Assembly (NCBI GenBank): GCA_964017235.1
Contig: OZ024936.1
Location: 51,263,028 to 51,327,027 of the forward strand
Reading direction: 5' to 3'
DNA length: 64,000 bases
DNA from: Sabellastarte sp. h YS-2021
Lineage: Eukaryota > Annelida > Polychaeta > Sabellida > Sabellidae
In this document: positions 31,858 through 43,797 of the stretch, piece after piece
Layout of the letters: every line of letters starts with the position of its first letter
How positions within the stretch are numbered: position 1 is the first letter of the stretch
Made by a program: the position numbers and the translations under genes
Notes under the pieces: model-generated
The model's input: only the letters and a program-made list of their open reading frames with translations
What the model was told of the DNA's origin: nothing
Databases searched by the model: none

Positions 31858-33753
31858 AAGACGAAACTTGCACTAGGAGTTAATTTTAGCCATTTCAGCT
31901 AATGAGCTAGGATAGTTTAAATGAAGCCCTTGGGTAGAAACCAACCATTAGAAAACAAAATATAATTTTAGTGTATCTCCTCAAAATTGTGACATAGTTA
32001 AATGTAGTTCTAGCTAAATTGTTATAGTTTTTACTCCCTTTTTGTCCCAGGGAGGGTATATGACAAAGCAGAGTTTAAATTACCGTAAATAACTGGTATG
32101 ACAACAACATAATAAAATATAAACCTATACTATGCAAGACTATAATGAGCTGGTTTTATTATCAAATAACATTTGGATTGATATTTAAATTGGACCTGAA
32201 AGGCCTCAGAAATTGTATGGCTCCTCTGAAAAGATAGACTGGCATGTTATCATTAGTTTCTACTATGTTCATACTCTACCGATAAGGTTTTGAAAAAGAT
32301 CGCCAAAAGTCTAAATTTATGTTGCTTCATTTTATAAAAGTTTGACTCAAATCCATTTAAATACAGAGACTTTAACCTGACATGTTGCTGTTGTTAGTCC
32401 ATTTAGGACAATGTTTCTACAATTTTTATGTTACTTTACTTTGTTGTATGAAGTTTAATTACGTAGCTATACAAAAGAAAAATATATCCGACCGGTGCAG
32501 ATGTTAAAGTTTTATCACTAGAGTTTGTTTTATCCAATCTTTTCCGGTGATAAAAATGGAAAACATATACACCATGAGGGTGGTATTGTTTTTAGGATCT
32601 GCTGCTTTCCTTGGATAATGAGTAACATGGTCATCTAAGACATGGTTATCTAAGACGTGTAAAAATCAGCAGTATCCCTATCCTTAGCAAGTAGTACCAG
32701 TGAATATAAAACTCAAAAGCTCTGAGATGATGTGAGGATTTCTATCTAATGGCGTGTGAAACATATTTGTTGGTGCTGTGAAAAACTAGCACTTGTTCAG
32801 GCGAAATAGGGACAATTTCATTTTAAAAAAAACAAACATATGCACCCATACATATATCCCATTATTTTGGTGAAATACATCTAGCCGATAATAATTTATA
32901 TAATATTAGGCCAACCAACCAAACAAACAAACAAACAACCAATGAATCAATGCTGTGCCCCATTCAATATGAATCAAACATGAATCAGAGAAGTATGAAC
33001 AAGACACTATCATTTATGCTAATAAACATATGTGATACTATACCCATCATCAACTTTTACTGGGTGTTTATGTTGTATAGTGTAGGATTCTAATGGTTCC
33101 TACTTATTTTTGTTCAGAGTGAATTGCTGTTGTTACAGCCAAGCTAAATCACAAGTATTGCTGTCTTAGCTATCGAAATCTGACTTTTTAACAACATCTC
33201 TAACCTGTAATAAAAACTGAATTACATATGACGTTGACTGATATCACATATACAAGGTGTTTAAAGTGACATTAAAAAATTAACTGTCTGGGAATCACCC
33301 TTCCAACCATCTCAGCCACCCTCCTTGCTTGGGGATACCTTGTGGTCCACCCATTCTTCCTTTTTGAAACCTAGTGACCCAGGGCCTCAGAGGATGTATA
33401 ACAGATTGTCACAATTTAAGAATGATAATAATTGTAGTAATACTGTCTTGTAAATAAGTCTTCAGAATATATATATTGTTGCTACACATTTTCAGAAAAA
33501 CGCCATCTGAAACTGTTATTGATGGAAGTAATTTAGCCCTCCAGTTCTGTGGTTACTGCAGCTCAGTTTTCAAAACAATGAGCTTACAAAGAGTGTCAGT
33601 TTGTCCCTTTTCAATGTCTTCATATTTCTGTTCATTTAAAAGTCAGGACATACTGTTTTCCCGTTGCTTTTTGCTGCACAACATTTAAACTTGTGTTTTC
33701 TAAAGCAAAATAACAGAAACTCGCTTCAAACACTTTCGATTAGGCTCCCTTCT
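31858..33753. other. No gene called; small repeats only
   Basis: It contains a 15-bp tandem pair (ACATGGTCATCTAAG then ACATGGTTATCTAAG, 32625-32654) and an (AAAC)n/(CCAA)n run at about 32911-32942. No exon-like stretch is seen. Confidence 0.45.
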
Positions 33754-34151
33754 CAAAATCAAAGTTGGGGTTTTACGTCCCATTCAACAGCCAGGGTCAT
33801 ATTGAGACAGGTCCTAAGCATTGCCACTTGTGGGAATCGAACCCACACAGAGGTGACAGCCTATGATTAGATGCCAAACTTGCACTAGGGTAGGGGCCAT
33901 GGTGGCAGAGTGGTAACACTCTCGCCTCCCACCTCCGAGGCCGGGGTTCGATCCCAGCACGGCCTCAAGTGGGAAAGCTGGTAGTTGCTTACCGTTGGTC
34001 GGCAGTTTACAGTACAGAACCCTAACGAACTGTATGTACTGGTTTCCTCTGCCCTTCCAACTACCCATTGTGATATGACCTGTACAGTGTTGAAAGCGAC
34101 GTAAAACCCCAAATAAATAAATAAATGCAAACCACTAGGCCACTGAGGAGC
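33754..34151 (-). mobile_element. SINE S2 interrupted by an S1 insertion
   Basis: On the - strand, the A-box TGGCCTAGTGG is at 34132-34142 and the B-box GGTTCGATTCC at 33833-33843. Both fit Pol III consensus, but an S1 copy at 33893-34125 separates them. The tail GTTGAATGGGACGTAAAACC is intact at 33771-33790. Without the insertion this is among the best-preserved S2 copies. The split promoter probably no longer works. Confidence 0.9.
33893..34125 (+). mobile_element. SINE S1, best-preserved copy, nested in S2
   Basis: It starts GGGGCCATGGTGGCAGAGTG, with A-box TGGCAGAGTGG at 33903-33913 and a consensus B-box GGTTCGATCCC at 33945-33955. The body is complete. The 3' domain GTTGAAAGCGACGTAAAACC ends in (AAAT)n. 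The right flank TGCAAACCACTAGG (34126-34139) and left flank TGCACTAGG (33881-33889) look like a target duplication whose left copy lost five bases. Confidence 0.95.
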
Positions 34152-34571
34152 TTTATTTGTTTATTCATTCTCGTCAAGCAAACTGACTTAAAGGTGTGAA
34201 TTCATTACAAAATGTATCCCGAAGTGTGTCAGCACAGTGCTTTTAGCTCTACTATGGAGGCCGCTATGAACTTTGAAAATCTGTCATGATACAACTACAA
34301 AATGATCAGCGAGTGTCTTGTTTGAGTCACTTTTCTGTTATAGTTATGCCATTCTCGAGTAAGCTACATTTTCTTTATGTAGTGATGTTTTCCAGAATTG
34401 TGAAATTCCCCAACGCATGACACATTCCTTGATCAGTGAGAAAACCAGATTCTATTTCCCCAATTTATGGACAATTGTTTGGGATATCAATTAATTTGTC
34501 TGTTGTCAATTCTAGCAAAACCTTTATCACATTATATGGTACTTTAAACTTCCAGAAATATATGCGTGATC

Positions 34572-34730
34572 AAAGGTCAAAAAGTCAAAGTTTTACATCC
34601 CATTCAACAGCCACCATTATACTAGGACAGATTATCAGTATAACACTTGTTGGAGTCAAAACCAACACAGAGGTGATAGCCTGTGATAAGATATCAAATT
34701 TGCTAACACACTGGGCCACTGAGGACCTCT
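34572..34730 (-). mobile_element. SINE S2
   Basis: It has the tail (AAAGTTTTACATCCCATTCA on the + strand), the middle GGACAGATTATCAGTATAAC and a head that reads AGTGGCCCAGTGTGTTAGCA on the - strand. The B-box has decayed (GGTTTTGACTCC). A 101-codon frame that includes it is not called. Confidence 0.85.
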
Positions 34731-34822
34731 GTCACCGGTGAGAACCAATGGTGGATTAGTATTCTGTTTTATGCTAGGTTTAGGTTTGTACCAAGTTATG
34801 GCAATGGGAAGGCCTGGGCTGG

Positions 34823-35395
34823 TATTCACGAAGAGTCTTATACTTAGCCAGGTCTTAGGCTTAAATCAAGTCTGAAAGTCTTTTAAAGTCTTTTGTCTCG
34901 GCTAAGTTTTGTCCAAAAACCGTATTCACAAAGGGTGACGTAGCTAAGTCCAAGATTATCAAATAACCACAATGGTTTTCTGTGTCATGTGACCTTTCTT
35001 TTCTATTCAAACTATACTACTGGTGACATATATCCTTCATTTAGTGCATTTTATCTAAGTAAAAAATTGGTGTTTTGAAATGGAAAACCTTGTTACCACA
35101 TATAAACTTCCAAAAACTGCTTTAGTGAGGTGTTCTGTTTAATTATACTTTATTTACAGCCATTTCAAATTTTAAAGTGGAGAAAAGTTTATGGTTGCCA
35201 TATTTAAGTCCTCTTTACAAAATTTAAGCCCACTACCAACCAGTCTTAAAGTTGAGCCCTTGGCTAAGCCTAAGACCGGTCTTAAATTCTTTGTGAATAC
35301 CACTAAGCCTCAGACAAAAGTCTTAGCATTTTTGGGCAGAAACTTGAGACTTTAAGTCTAAGCCCTGGCTAAGACCTTTCTTGAATACGGGCCCT
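34823..35395. mobile_element. Family D DNA transposon, non-autonomous, both ends present
   Basis: The left end CTGGGCTGGTATTCACGAAG and the reverse complement of the right end, CAGGGCCCGTATTCAAGAAA, form terminal inverted repeats, followed on both sides by repeated CTTAG/CTTAA motifs. An internal GTATTCACAAAGGG repeats the end motif. No target duplication was recognised and no transposase frame is present. The superfamily is undetermined. Confidence 0.85.
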
Positions 35396-36102
35396 GTTGT
35401 AAAATTGAGTTAAAGCTGGGGTTGAGTTAAAGTTTGGATTATTATTGTCTTACCTGAAAGGGTGTCTCCCCCAGTGGTTCTTTATGTTTCCAGTTTCATA
35501 TTCTTATTCTAATTAAATGAATATGTACCTTTGTTCTGCTTATTAGACTCTCACCAGGGACCTTTGCGTGAGCTTCCCTAAGCTCGGCCCACTTATCTTA
35601 TGGTCGATAGGCTCTCACAAACATAGCCATTTGAAAAAGGCGGCAAATCACTGTGAAATTTCGACACAAATAAACAAAGCATAAAAAAGGGAGAGTGTAA
35701 TTTAAAAACAAACTCTTGATAATAAATATTTTTATTATTATTAACATTTATGTATGAAAAAAGACATATTGACATTAAAATTATTTATTTTTATTTTGGT
35801 GTTAAACAGGACCACAGACAAATGACCAAACCAGGAAGTAAAAAGCAAAGTGGTAAAAAAATAGAAATATTAATTTGTGGTTGTATGTGTTGCTTCACAC
35901 TGCATTACAGTAAAAAGTGTATGAAAAAATATGCATGTTACAACTCCGGACAAGTTATTTTTTAATAATGCAACATAAAATAATTAAATATATTTGGAGG
36001 TTATCAGTATGTAGACATGCATTTCCAGGAAACAAAATGGCTGTTTGTTTATCAAGCCTTATTTTCGTCGGATTTCCTGTAAGATTTCATTGGCCTGTGA
36101 GC
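35396..36102. other. No gene called
   Basis: AT-rich DNA. The frame at 35750-35965 (+) has clustered cysteines (ICGCMCC) without a recognised domain. Confidence 0.4.
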
Positions 36103-36189
36103 TGTCAAATCAAATCTGTTACCGGATGCCACGGAAAGGTCCACTGTAGTGGTGGAATCCAATGCAACTCATGGCTGCATGTGAGATGT
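36103..36189 (+). pseudogene. Decayed PHD/zinc-finger-like fragment
   Basis: Within an open frame from 35917 to 36237, residues 63-91 read as cysteines at 63, 71, 77 and 83, then W86, H88 and C91. The last part, GIQCNSWLHVRC, has the C-x4-H-x2-C spacing with W two residues before H, as in PHD-type fingers of many retroelement and chromatin proteins. The usual partner cysteine three residues before C83 is absent, so the fold would be incomplete. It may be a relic of a mobile-element protein or coincidence. Confidence 0.2.
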
Positions 36190-36880
36190 TCAGTGGCAGC
36201 CTTTTCTAATATGAATTTATCTATTGAAGGGGCATAGCACCCCCATATGTCTTTGATATAGAATCTCCTAGTAAACGAAGATTAAATGCTAGAAAAGTAG
36301 AGTTGGATTAGTTTTATTAAAATGTTTCTGTTAGTCAGTGTAGGTCTGAAATCCCCTTAAGTAAAACCTTCTTTTTGGTGATGTTCAGATTTTAATACTA
36401 CCTTCTAGCCCTCCTATTTGAGTATTTTATTCACAGGCTGTGTGCAAATAAAATCTAATAATTCTCAGCTCAGATGAAATTTAAGATAAAGGACTCCAAT
36501 AAAGCAAGAAGTAATTGAAATTTGTAACACAGATAAAAACATTTTTCCCCAGAAATTTAGACATGAAGTATCTGGTGTGAGACTTAATAGTATGTATTTT
36601 TTGGTTTTTGGACAGGGTGTAATTTCATGTGATATTTTCCCGAAAATTCAGTTTTTGTCTGTTCATGGTAATTCCAAGATTATTTATTTTGAGGAATATG
36701 TCTGCAATGTTTAATATGTAGTACAATAAAGCAATTAAATTTGGAATACTAACACAGATGTTTTGAAGGACAATAAAAATACTTAATTTTTTTATTATCA
36801 AGTAAAGGTCTATTCCACAACTATGACGACATCATTCAATCTGGTTCAGTCAAATAATGAAATTGGAACTCATATGATAG
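36190..36880. other. No gene or repeat recognised
   Basis: AT-rich DNA with A and T runs. Confidence 0.4.
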
Positions 36881-38125
36881 ACCTAAAACGTACGTGCACT
36901 TCCATGCTGGCCAGAGAAGCTTACATACACATGACACCCACGTGGCCTTTAGATATTATGCAATCTGTAGACAGCATGCCATGGAAGATAGATAGAAATC
37001 AGTATGTGAATTATTTTGTACATTCACAAAGAAAAGACAGGAACGCAGCCATGCCTCATTGGCAAGCAGGCGAGGATTACATCTAACTTGCATGTGCTGT
37101 ACACTAAAATAAAAGACCAAAATCGCTGGCAGAATGTATGCATGGCACTTGACACTTGGCATGCATCTTGCTTGAGCAGTGCTTGTCAAGTAAGTGTTCC
37201 ACGTTTACTGCACAGTCCACCTACAGGGAGAGTAGATTTCAAGGTTATGACCATGGAAAAATTTTGGATTTGTCTGGATTTGTTTTGATTTGGGGGGAAA
37301 ATAATGCTTGTAACAAGGCCGAAAGGGGTTTTGGTCTACTAGCGCAAGCCGCAAAGCCATCAGAGACACGTGCAGTGCAAAGAAGTGATCACCAATCCCA
37401 GTACTAACATAGCTCATTGCGGCTTAATTTCAGTGAACAGACAGATACTCATTACACTACACCACAATTAATGAAATTCGAGAGACAAAAAAAGAAGTGA
37501 TTCCTAGAGTTCGCACTTAAAAATGTAGCTGTAAGAAACCAGTAGGCACTCCTTGCTATTAAAGTGAGTGGGCTTGAAGACCTATATACAATGACTACAC
37601 AGGTACATTCCCAGCAAGTGAAATTCATGGCACCACTGCATAAGGTGCATGTTCCACATACCCAACATACATGTGTGTCACAAGAGTCACATGTTCTGAA
37701 TGTGCAGCATACTTGCAAGGCCATGGGATGCTGTAGTTGCTTCAGTAATTGACCATGGCCTACAAATTTTACAATAATTGCACAACCTCTGCTAACATGT
37801 AGGATTGGACATCCCGCTGTACAAGCAACAATGTGCTGGTTACTGGGGAAATGTGGACCAACTTGCAAGTGACAGGCAAGTGAAAAGCAAGTGAAACGCA
37901 AGTCATCTGTAAGTGTTTTGAGGGTGTAGACTGTCATGTCATTGACATATAGTGATCATAGAGAAGAATTTGGTATGCAAATTATTTTCTGTGTAGTTGT
38001 AGAAATAAGTGAAATAGACAACATCTACTATCTCCGCAAACTGGCTATGGCCTGAAAATGTAACAAAAATTGTATAGCCCAGGCATTTTGTGACCCGTAC
38101 AGTAGGATATAAGAGTAGCTTTAGA
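36881..38125. repeat. Composite repeat region, possibly a degraded family E relative
   Basis: ACGTACGTGCAC near the left and CCCGTACAGTAGGATATAAG with AGTAGCTTTA at the right recall family E ends. ATGGCCTACAAATTTTACAA (about 37757) and GGCCTGAAAATGTAACAAAA (about 38048) echo each other. Repeated CAAGTGA motifs lie at 37864-37905. An S4 SINE is embedded at 37315-37516. A 161-codon frame at 37452-37937 (-) runs through this low-complexity material and has no recognised domain. Confidence 0.35.
37315..37516 (-). mobile_element. SINE S4, 5S-like core degraded
   Basis: The + strand begins AAGGCCGAAAGGGGTTTTGG and TCTACTAGCG, the reverse complement of the S4 3' end. It passes through CCCAGTACTAACATAGCTCA (5S-like TTAGTACTGGG on the - strand) and ends with CACAATTAATGAAATTCGAG and GTGATTCCTAGAG. 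Confidence 0.8.
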
Positions 38126-38212
38126 ATCTATAAGATGATGGAGATTAAGTGCTATAGAAGAACTATTATTGCATTAAATTTTAAATCTTTTTCACCTTGG
38201 TGCTGAGTTCGC

Positions 38213-38300
38213 AGGGGGACAATTTGGCAAGGGCTAATGTTTCAGGGGGCTGATTTGCCGAAAACCGATTAGGCAAAAGGCTGATTTGTCAAGGAGCCAC
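38213..38300 (+). repeat. Short-period array of GGCTGATTTGCC-like units
   Basis: Units of roughly 16-20 bp read GACAATTTGGCAAGGG, GGCTGATTTGCCGAAA, ACCGATTAGGCAAAAG and GGCTGATTTGTCAAGG. The array is short and degenerate. Confidence 0.6.
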
Positions 38301-39674
38301 ACACAGAGGAAGAAAATGTTCCAATTTGTACTTTTGATATATTTTTTGTTGCAAGCTACAAAATACAAAGGGCAGTCACAGAATCTAGCTAGCTGATATG
38401 TATAGCAGACGGACTTTTGGGAGAATATTAGACATTCAAGGTTGCTAGCAAGACTCATGATATTTACAAAGCCATAAAGCAGAGAATGAGCTCTTGCAGT
38501 TCTAATGGATACTCTCAAACCCACTTTAAGCACTTACGTGATCTCATATATTTTATATATTAAGTATATCACACATAAGAGTCGGTGATCATGGAAACTG
38601 TAAACAGGAGTAAACATATGTCACTTCTAACACTAAAATAGTTTCTTCTTTTAAATCATGTGGACCTTTACTGGGTTTAGCTAGTTTAAGTTAAGACTTA
38701 AATTGAATAAAAAAGAGCCAGATATGTATTTCATGTCACCTAAGATTCCCCTTCATTAACTTTATTGATGACAAAAATTATGAAGCAAGATAATTAGCTG
38801 GCTGTAAAATCCATTATGTTTGGCATTGAGGTTGAATAAACTCCAGTCATACAAGTTATAGTAACAAGTCAGGAGTGTTTGGAGAGTACATATCTCAGCC
38901 AGTAATAACCTGCTTTGCAGTGTTTAAAAACTAACCATTAACTATTTAAATAGACACACAGATAAGCTACGTGTTCATTTAAGCACAGCTGGAGGAGGAA
39001 ATGGTTGAGGCAATGTAAACCCTGGCTGATCCATCTTGTCACACGATTGCTTTAGCATTTGATGTCGCATGTTTAAATGTTAAACGCCAGCCCAAAAGAG
39101 TGCCTAATGTTGATTCTATAAAGCATGATATTGCTTCATATTTCAGATCCATTTCTTGGATAGATGTTATTTTTAAGCACACAGAATAGCTATTGTAGAG
39201 AAACTAATTACTTGCTTGTGCTCTAGCAAATAATCAACATGATAATATAAGAAATTCCAAAAATATACATCACGAATCTTTTAACGTTTCCCCCTTTTTA
39301 CTGATACCTTTCATATGCCATTTAAAACAACTGCTTGGGATATTCTTTTGAAAACTCAGATTGGCATGACGTTGTCGTACAAAAGAAGCTGGATTTAAAA
39401 TTGTTTTGTGTTAGTGACATTGATAAACCCTGTCGTCAATATAGTCTGAATCCTATGCACTTATTTGGAGGTTTTTGGTCATAAAATTCCATAATCTAAT
39501 CCCCTATGGGATCAGTTACAGATATTTTTCAATAGTCTTGTTGTCTTAAATATAAATTTACAGTTATCTATAATTAAGATTGTCTCTTCTCAAGCTATTT
39601 CTGACAAGGATCTTTTCTTTTTTTGGAACATCAACAAAATCTTGCTCCTTGTGCATTTTCGACATTGTCTCCAG
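38301..39674. other. No gene or repeat recognised
   Basis: AT-rich DNA. No frame of note. Confidence 0.4.
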
Positions 39675-40235
39675 GTTCAGGTTTCACAAAATGACTTAGA
39701 CTGGACTTGGACTTAAAGTTAAAGCTTTTGTCTTAAACTTAGGCTAAGTGTGGGGCGAATTTCACAAAGCAGCATAGTCTAAGCTTTGGCTAAGTCTTGG
39801 GCTCAAAGTTGAGTTTACCTGTGATTGGGTTTAACTTTTGTAAACAAAGACTTCAATAAAGCCTTTGCCCTAAAATTTTCTCCACTTCAAAAATTTAAAT
39901 GGCTGTAAATAGAGAATAACTATATAGAATGCCTTCCTGAAGTAGTCTTTTGGAAATGATGTATGGTTGTAAGGGTTTTATTGAAAAAAAACCCATCAAG
40001 ATAAAATGCATCAAACAAAGGATATATGTCCAATATTTGTTGAATAGAAATAAATGTTCCCAAAACACAGACGCCCACTGTGGTTATTTTGTAAGCTTGG
40101 ACTAAGCTAAGTCCTCTCTTCTTTGAATCCATTTATATCCCAGATATAGCAAAGACCAAAGTCTAATATTTAAGTTCCCGACTCAGTCAAAATCATGACT
40201 GAGTCCAGCACCCTTTGTGAAATCCTCCCCTGGAA
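39675..40235. mobile_element. Family D DNA transposon, reverse orientation
   Basis: The left end CAGGTTTCACAAAATGACTT and the right end (read inward CCAGGGGAGGATTTCACAAA) are imperfect inverted repeats. The interior matches the reverse complement of 34930-35260 (for example CCACTGTGGTTATTTTG with CTTGGACTAAGCTAAGTCC, and TCTCCACTTCAAAAATTTAA). No transposase frame. Confidence 0.75.
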
Positions 40236-41026
40236 AGTAATGGAAATTACATGACATAAGTTGCTTTGGTAAAAAGGAAAATTTCAGCTTGATAACTGCA
40301 GTCCAACAGGTACACATAAAAATACGCGAAGCTTAAACTGTTACATTACAAAGTAAACTAGAAAAAATACATTTATAATATGGTCTCCATAACTGCAGAT
40401 GTATCCTGCCACAAATTCATTTTCTTCCAGGTGTACCTGGAATTAAAACAAGATTATATTTGAGACACAATTTTCTGGCAAATTTTTTATCTGGCAAATG
40501 CTCTGGTAGGTAAGGGTCTACTGCATAATCCTCTTTTGTTTATTCCAGCAAGTCTACAAATAGGTGGTGCTTTATTTGACACCTTGCAAAGTAGTTTCTG
40601 GTGTGGTCTTGTAATCAATTTTTCCTCCTCTTCACCTGATAAGTCAAACTGCCTTTTAGTCAGTAAAGGTGCATTTTAAACAACCTGCAAAGCTTCTTTT
40701 GGATAATTATCTAGTGAAACATACTTATCCATCCTTGCTCTTTTTGCTCAGAGTCAAATCATTTTTTTGCCTCTGACCCAACCTATTGCTGTTTCATCTT
40801 GTACATCTGCTGCAATTAGAAAGTACAATAAAATATGATGAATCACTTGATAGGGAAAACCATATATTTGACATCTTGTTAATTAAACAAATGTGGTCTT
40901 CCTTAAAATGCACGGTGTCAGTTTTTGACAAATCATATGGTTGATACACTAGGTATTTCTTACTGACATAAATATCAATGTCACCTTGTGAATAAACTTC
41001 CAAAGTAGTTCTGGAAATAACCAGGA
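40236..41026. other. No gene or repeat recognised
   Basis: AT-rich DNA. The frame at 40794-41033 (-) is unassigned. Confidence 0.4.
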
Positions 41027-41166
41027 ATTTCAAAGTTCTAATCCAACAGCCAGGGTAATAATGGGATAGGCTTCAGCATTTCACACGAGGTAGTTGAACC
41101 CACATAGAGCTAACAGCCTGCGATAAGATGTCAAATCTACTAACCGACTAAGCCACCAACGACCTC
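41027..41166 (-). mobile_element. SINE S2
   Basis: Tail and middle (TCCAACAGCCAGGGTAATAA, GGGATAGGCTTCAGCATT) precede a B-box region that reads GGTTCAACTACC on the - strand and an A-box region TGGCTTAGTCGG. The copy is moderately diverged and its 3'-most bases are lost. Confidence 0.8.
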
Positions 41167-42431
41167 TAAGAGAACACAACCATGCAGCAACTGTGAGACT
41201 GTGGCCAATGATTATGCAAAAAATTTTCATAATTGCAAAGATATTTTCTACAACCGAATTGTAGTTTTGCATCTAACTGCATCATCTGTCTGTTATGAGT
41301 CACACCTTTGACTGTGGAACAGGGGTACAACATGATTGGATGATATGATTGTAAACAAGAGTTGTACAAGTACATGTAGATACATACAATGATTAGCTAA
41401 AACTATGTTTTGATTATCCTATGACACTGTAGTCTCACTGTTATCCTCTCAGCTTCCAATGATCCCAAACTGGACCAATGATCTCTTTTGGTTCTTCTGA
41501 TACCCCATTTTGTGGATATAGTAGGTGTATACTATTGCTAGTGTTTCAAATATCAAGGTCACTACAACCTCTTCCAGCAATACAACTGTTACCATATTCA
41601 GGTTTTTCACATGATGCCTGATATTTGAAATGATGTATTTTTGTGGCAATCTATTTCTATTTATAGACTAGGTAAATAGGACCTAGTCACAACAGTAATT
41701 TCACTGAAAGAGTCCTTAGGTAAAACTGTTGTATTATCTTCCTTTTCACATTTGTCTTTTTATGGTTTATTGGCATAAGTTTTAAGAAGTTTATTGATAT
41801 AGTTTTTCTTATAATAGTTATACATACCGGAAAAATCATAGTTATGAATAACTTACAATAACAATTAATATTCAGTTGATAATAGTTTATGTTTTATTCT
41901 ATCAGAAACAATGACTCAGCTTTTTATAGTTACAACGGTTTTCCAACACTATGTAGACTTGTTCTCTTGAGTTAAAGGAAGGTAAAGGGATATTTGGAAA
42001 AATGATGCATGCGTGTTTTCCTTGCCTTTTTCATATTTTATCCTTTATTCCTCTTATAATTATTAGGTCTAATGTGATTAATAATTTGAGTGAAACGTGC
42101 TGTCCTGTTTCCGACTTAAGGGACACAAAATGCTGAAGTGAATACATTACTTGCTTAAAGTACCTAATGCCCACAGGCCACAGACGACTATTGTGTTTTG
42201 TTTTGAAAATGTTACCAAACTTAAAAAATTAAATAAAACTAAATTCATCACCAGACAGGATACTTCTGGGGTACTCTTTTAACTTCTCTCATTTTGCATG
42301 AACGTAATGGTTATCTTTCAATGTTTGGTGGTTTGAAAACAACTGAAAAACTTTACATAACTCTGAATGCATATAGGCATTAAATCCCTGGCAGGGAAGA
42401 TCTCCCATTTTAAAACATACATGTATATTTT
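41167..42431. other. No gene or repeat recognised
   Basis: AT-rich DNA with unassigned short frames on the - strand. Confidence 0.4.
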
Positions 42432-42652
42432 TAAGCTCGAGTTCTAGCGAGACTCACGCTTCTCTTCTCATTGTTTTTGTCTCTGGACTTTCATGAATTG
42501 TGGCATAGTGTGATGAGTTACTGTCTCTTCACTGAAGTTAAGCAGCAATTGGCTAAGTCAGTACTGGGACGGGTGACCTCTTCAGTACACTACTTGTTTC
42601 TCTGATGGCTCTACGACTAGAGCTAGTAGATCAAAACTCCTTTCGTTCTTGT
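42432..42652 (+). mobile_element. SINE S4, full-length copy
   Basis: The 5' part is AAGCTCGAGTTCTAGCGAGA and GACTTTCATGAATTGTGGCA. The 5S-like core is GAAGTTAAGCAGCAATTGGC and GTCAGTACTGGGACGGGTGA. The 3' part is TCTCTGATGGCTCTACGACT and AGTAGATCAAAACTCC. The box-C-like segment differs from 5S at two or three bases. Confidence 0.85.
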
Positions 42653-43504
42653 ATATTTCCCAAGAGCTATCACATCAATATGAGATGGTAAATAACCTGT
42701 TTTGCAACTCCATTTACATATATACAATGGATGTCTCTGCCAATCATCTATTTTGCAATGCAGTTTGTAGAAGGAGGATTTATGTATCATTAATACTGAT
42801 GATTTTTTTTTACCACTGATATTCACATTCTTTCAGACAAATGCATAATTTAATTCGACAGATGAGATCATTATTTAAATATAACATTGCCCCATGAATA
42901 ATTTTAATTTTTAATGTCCATTTATTCAACCTTTTTTTCACCATAAAAACTGGTTCAGAAAAATAAATTATATTCTTGATAGGTGTTCTTACTTTTAAAA
43001 TCATTTTAAGTAGATCAATGTCACGATAAATTTTAGGCGAACACCATAATATATATTTTCTTGCTATAAGAAGAATATGGATCAAAAGTGGAAAGAAGAG
43101 ATCAAAGATTTGGTCCTGAATAAGATAGCCTTTGGTATGTGCTAAGAAACAAAACTGCCTACAAAACTGATAAAAACTAGAAAATTCTCCACAATAAAAA
43201 CCCTTTTGTCTTGTATAATTTTTGGTGTGTATGGTATGTCAAGGTATATCATACAACTTGGTTATGAGATCACAAAGAGGTAAAAATACTACTTCCTGCT
43301 TAGGTCTGACCAGGTAGATAAGACTAATAATTTACCTTTATATAATTGAAGGATGTGTCAGCAATTGTACTTGGACTATTCTACCTTATGGGCAATCTAA
43401 CGAGTTATTAGCACTTTTAACTTTTTATCCTCGTTTGACCTTGAAGGAGGGGCACAAGGTCAATTCTGACCATATCAGAAGATTCACAACCCATGATTTC
43501 CTAT
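42653..43504. other. No gene or repeat recognised
   Basis: AT-rich DNA. The 91-codon frame at 42810-43085 (-) is unassigned. Confidence 0.4.
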
Positions 43505-43797
43505 AGGTTGGTTTCACATTGCAAACCTCTAGGATCAATAATAATAAGACACAACACAAAAAGAAATTTCAGGATGTGACACCATTTGTAAATTGTTTGA
43601 AAGACCTCTCGCGAGCTCTCACATGCTGAACTAAAATGTACATGGCAGAGAGGTGAAGAGAGACGTGGGTTTGCTTTACAAACAGGCTTGTTTTTGATCA
43701 GGCACTACTGACATATGGGGTCCATTTACAGAATGATAAGGACATCTTCACGAACCAAAATTCAAATATGTGTTGCTAAAGTGTGAACAGGCCTTAA
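43505..43797. mobile_element. Possible MITE with imperfect inverted ends
   Basis: The left end AGGTTGGTTTCACATTGCAA and the reverse complement of the right end, AGGCCTGTTCACACTTTAGC, align with a few mismatches over about 23 bp. The interior has a TCTCGCGAGCTCTC palindromic stretch at 43606-43619. A single copy is seen, so the call rests on its ends alone. Confidence 0.45.

Noticed and set aside
33893..33965. A functional tRNA gene
   Set aside because: The A and B boxes are good, but no credible cloverleaf with an acceptor stem closes around them, and the sequence continues into the SINE body.
37452..37937. A 161-codon, cysteine-rich open frame on the - strand
   Set aside because: It overlaps the end of an S4 SINE and low-complexity CAAGTGA-type repeats. 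The cysteines follow no known spacing, and the composition reflects repeated ACA/GCA triplets.
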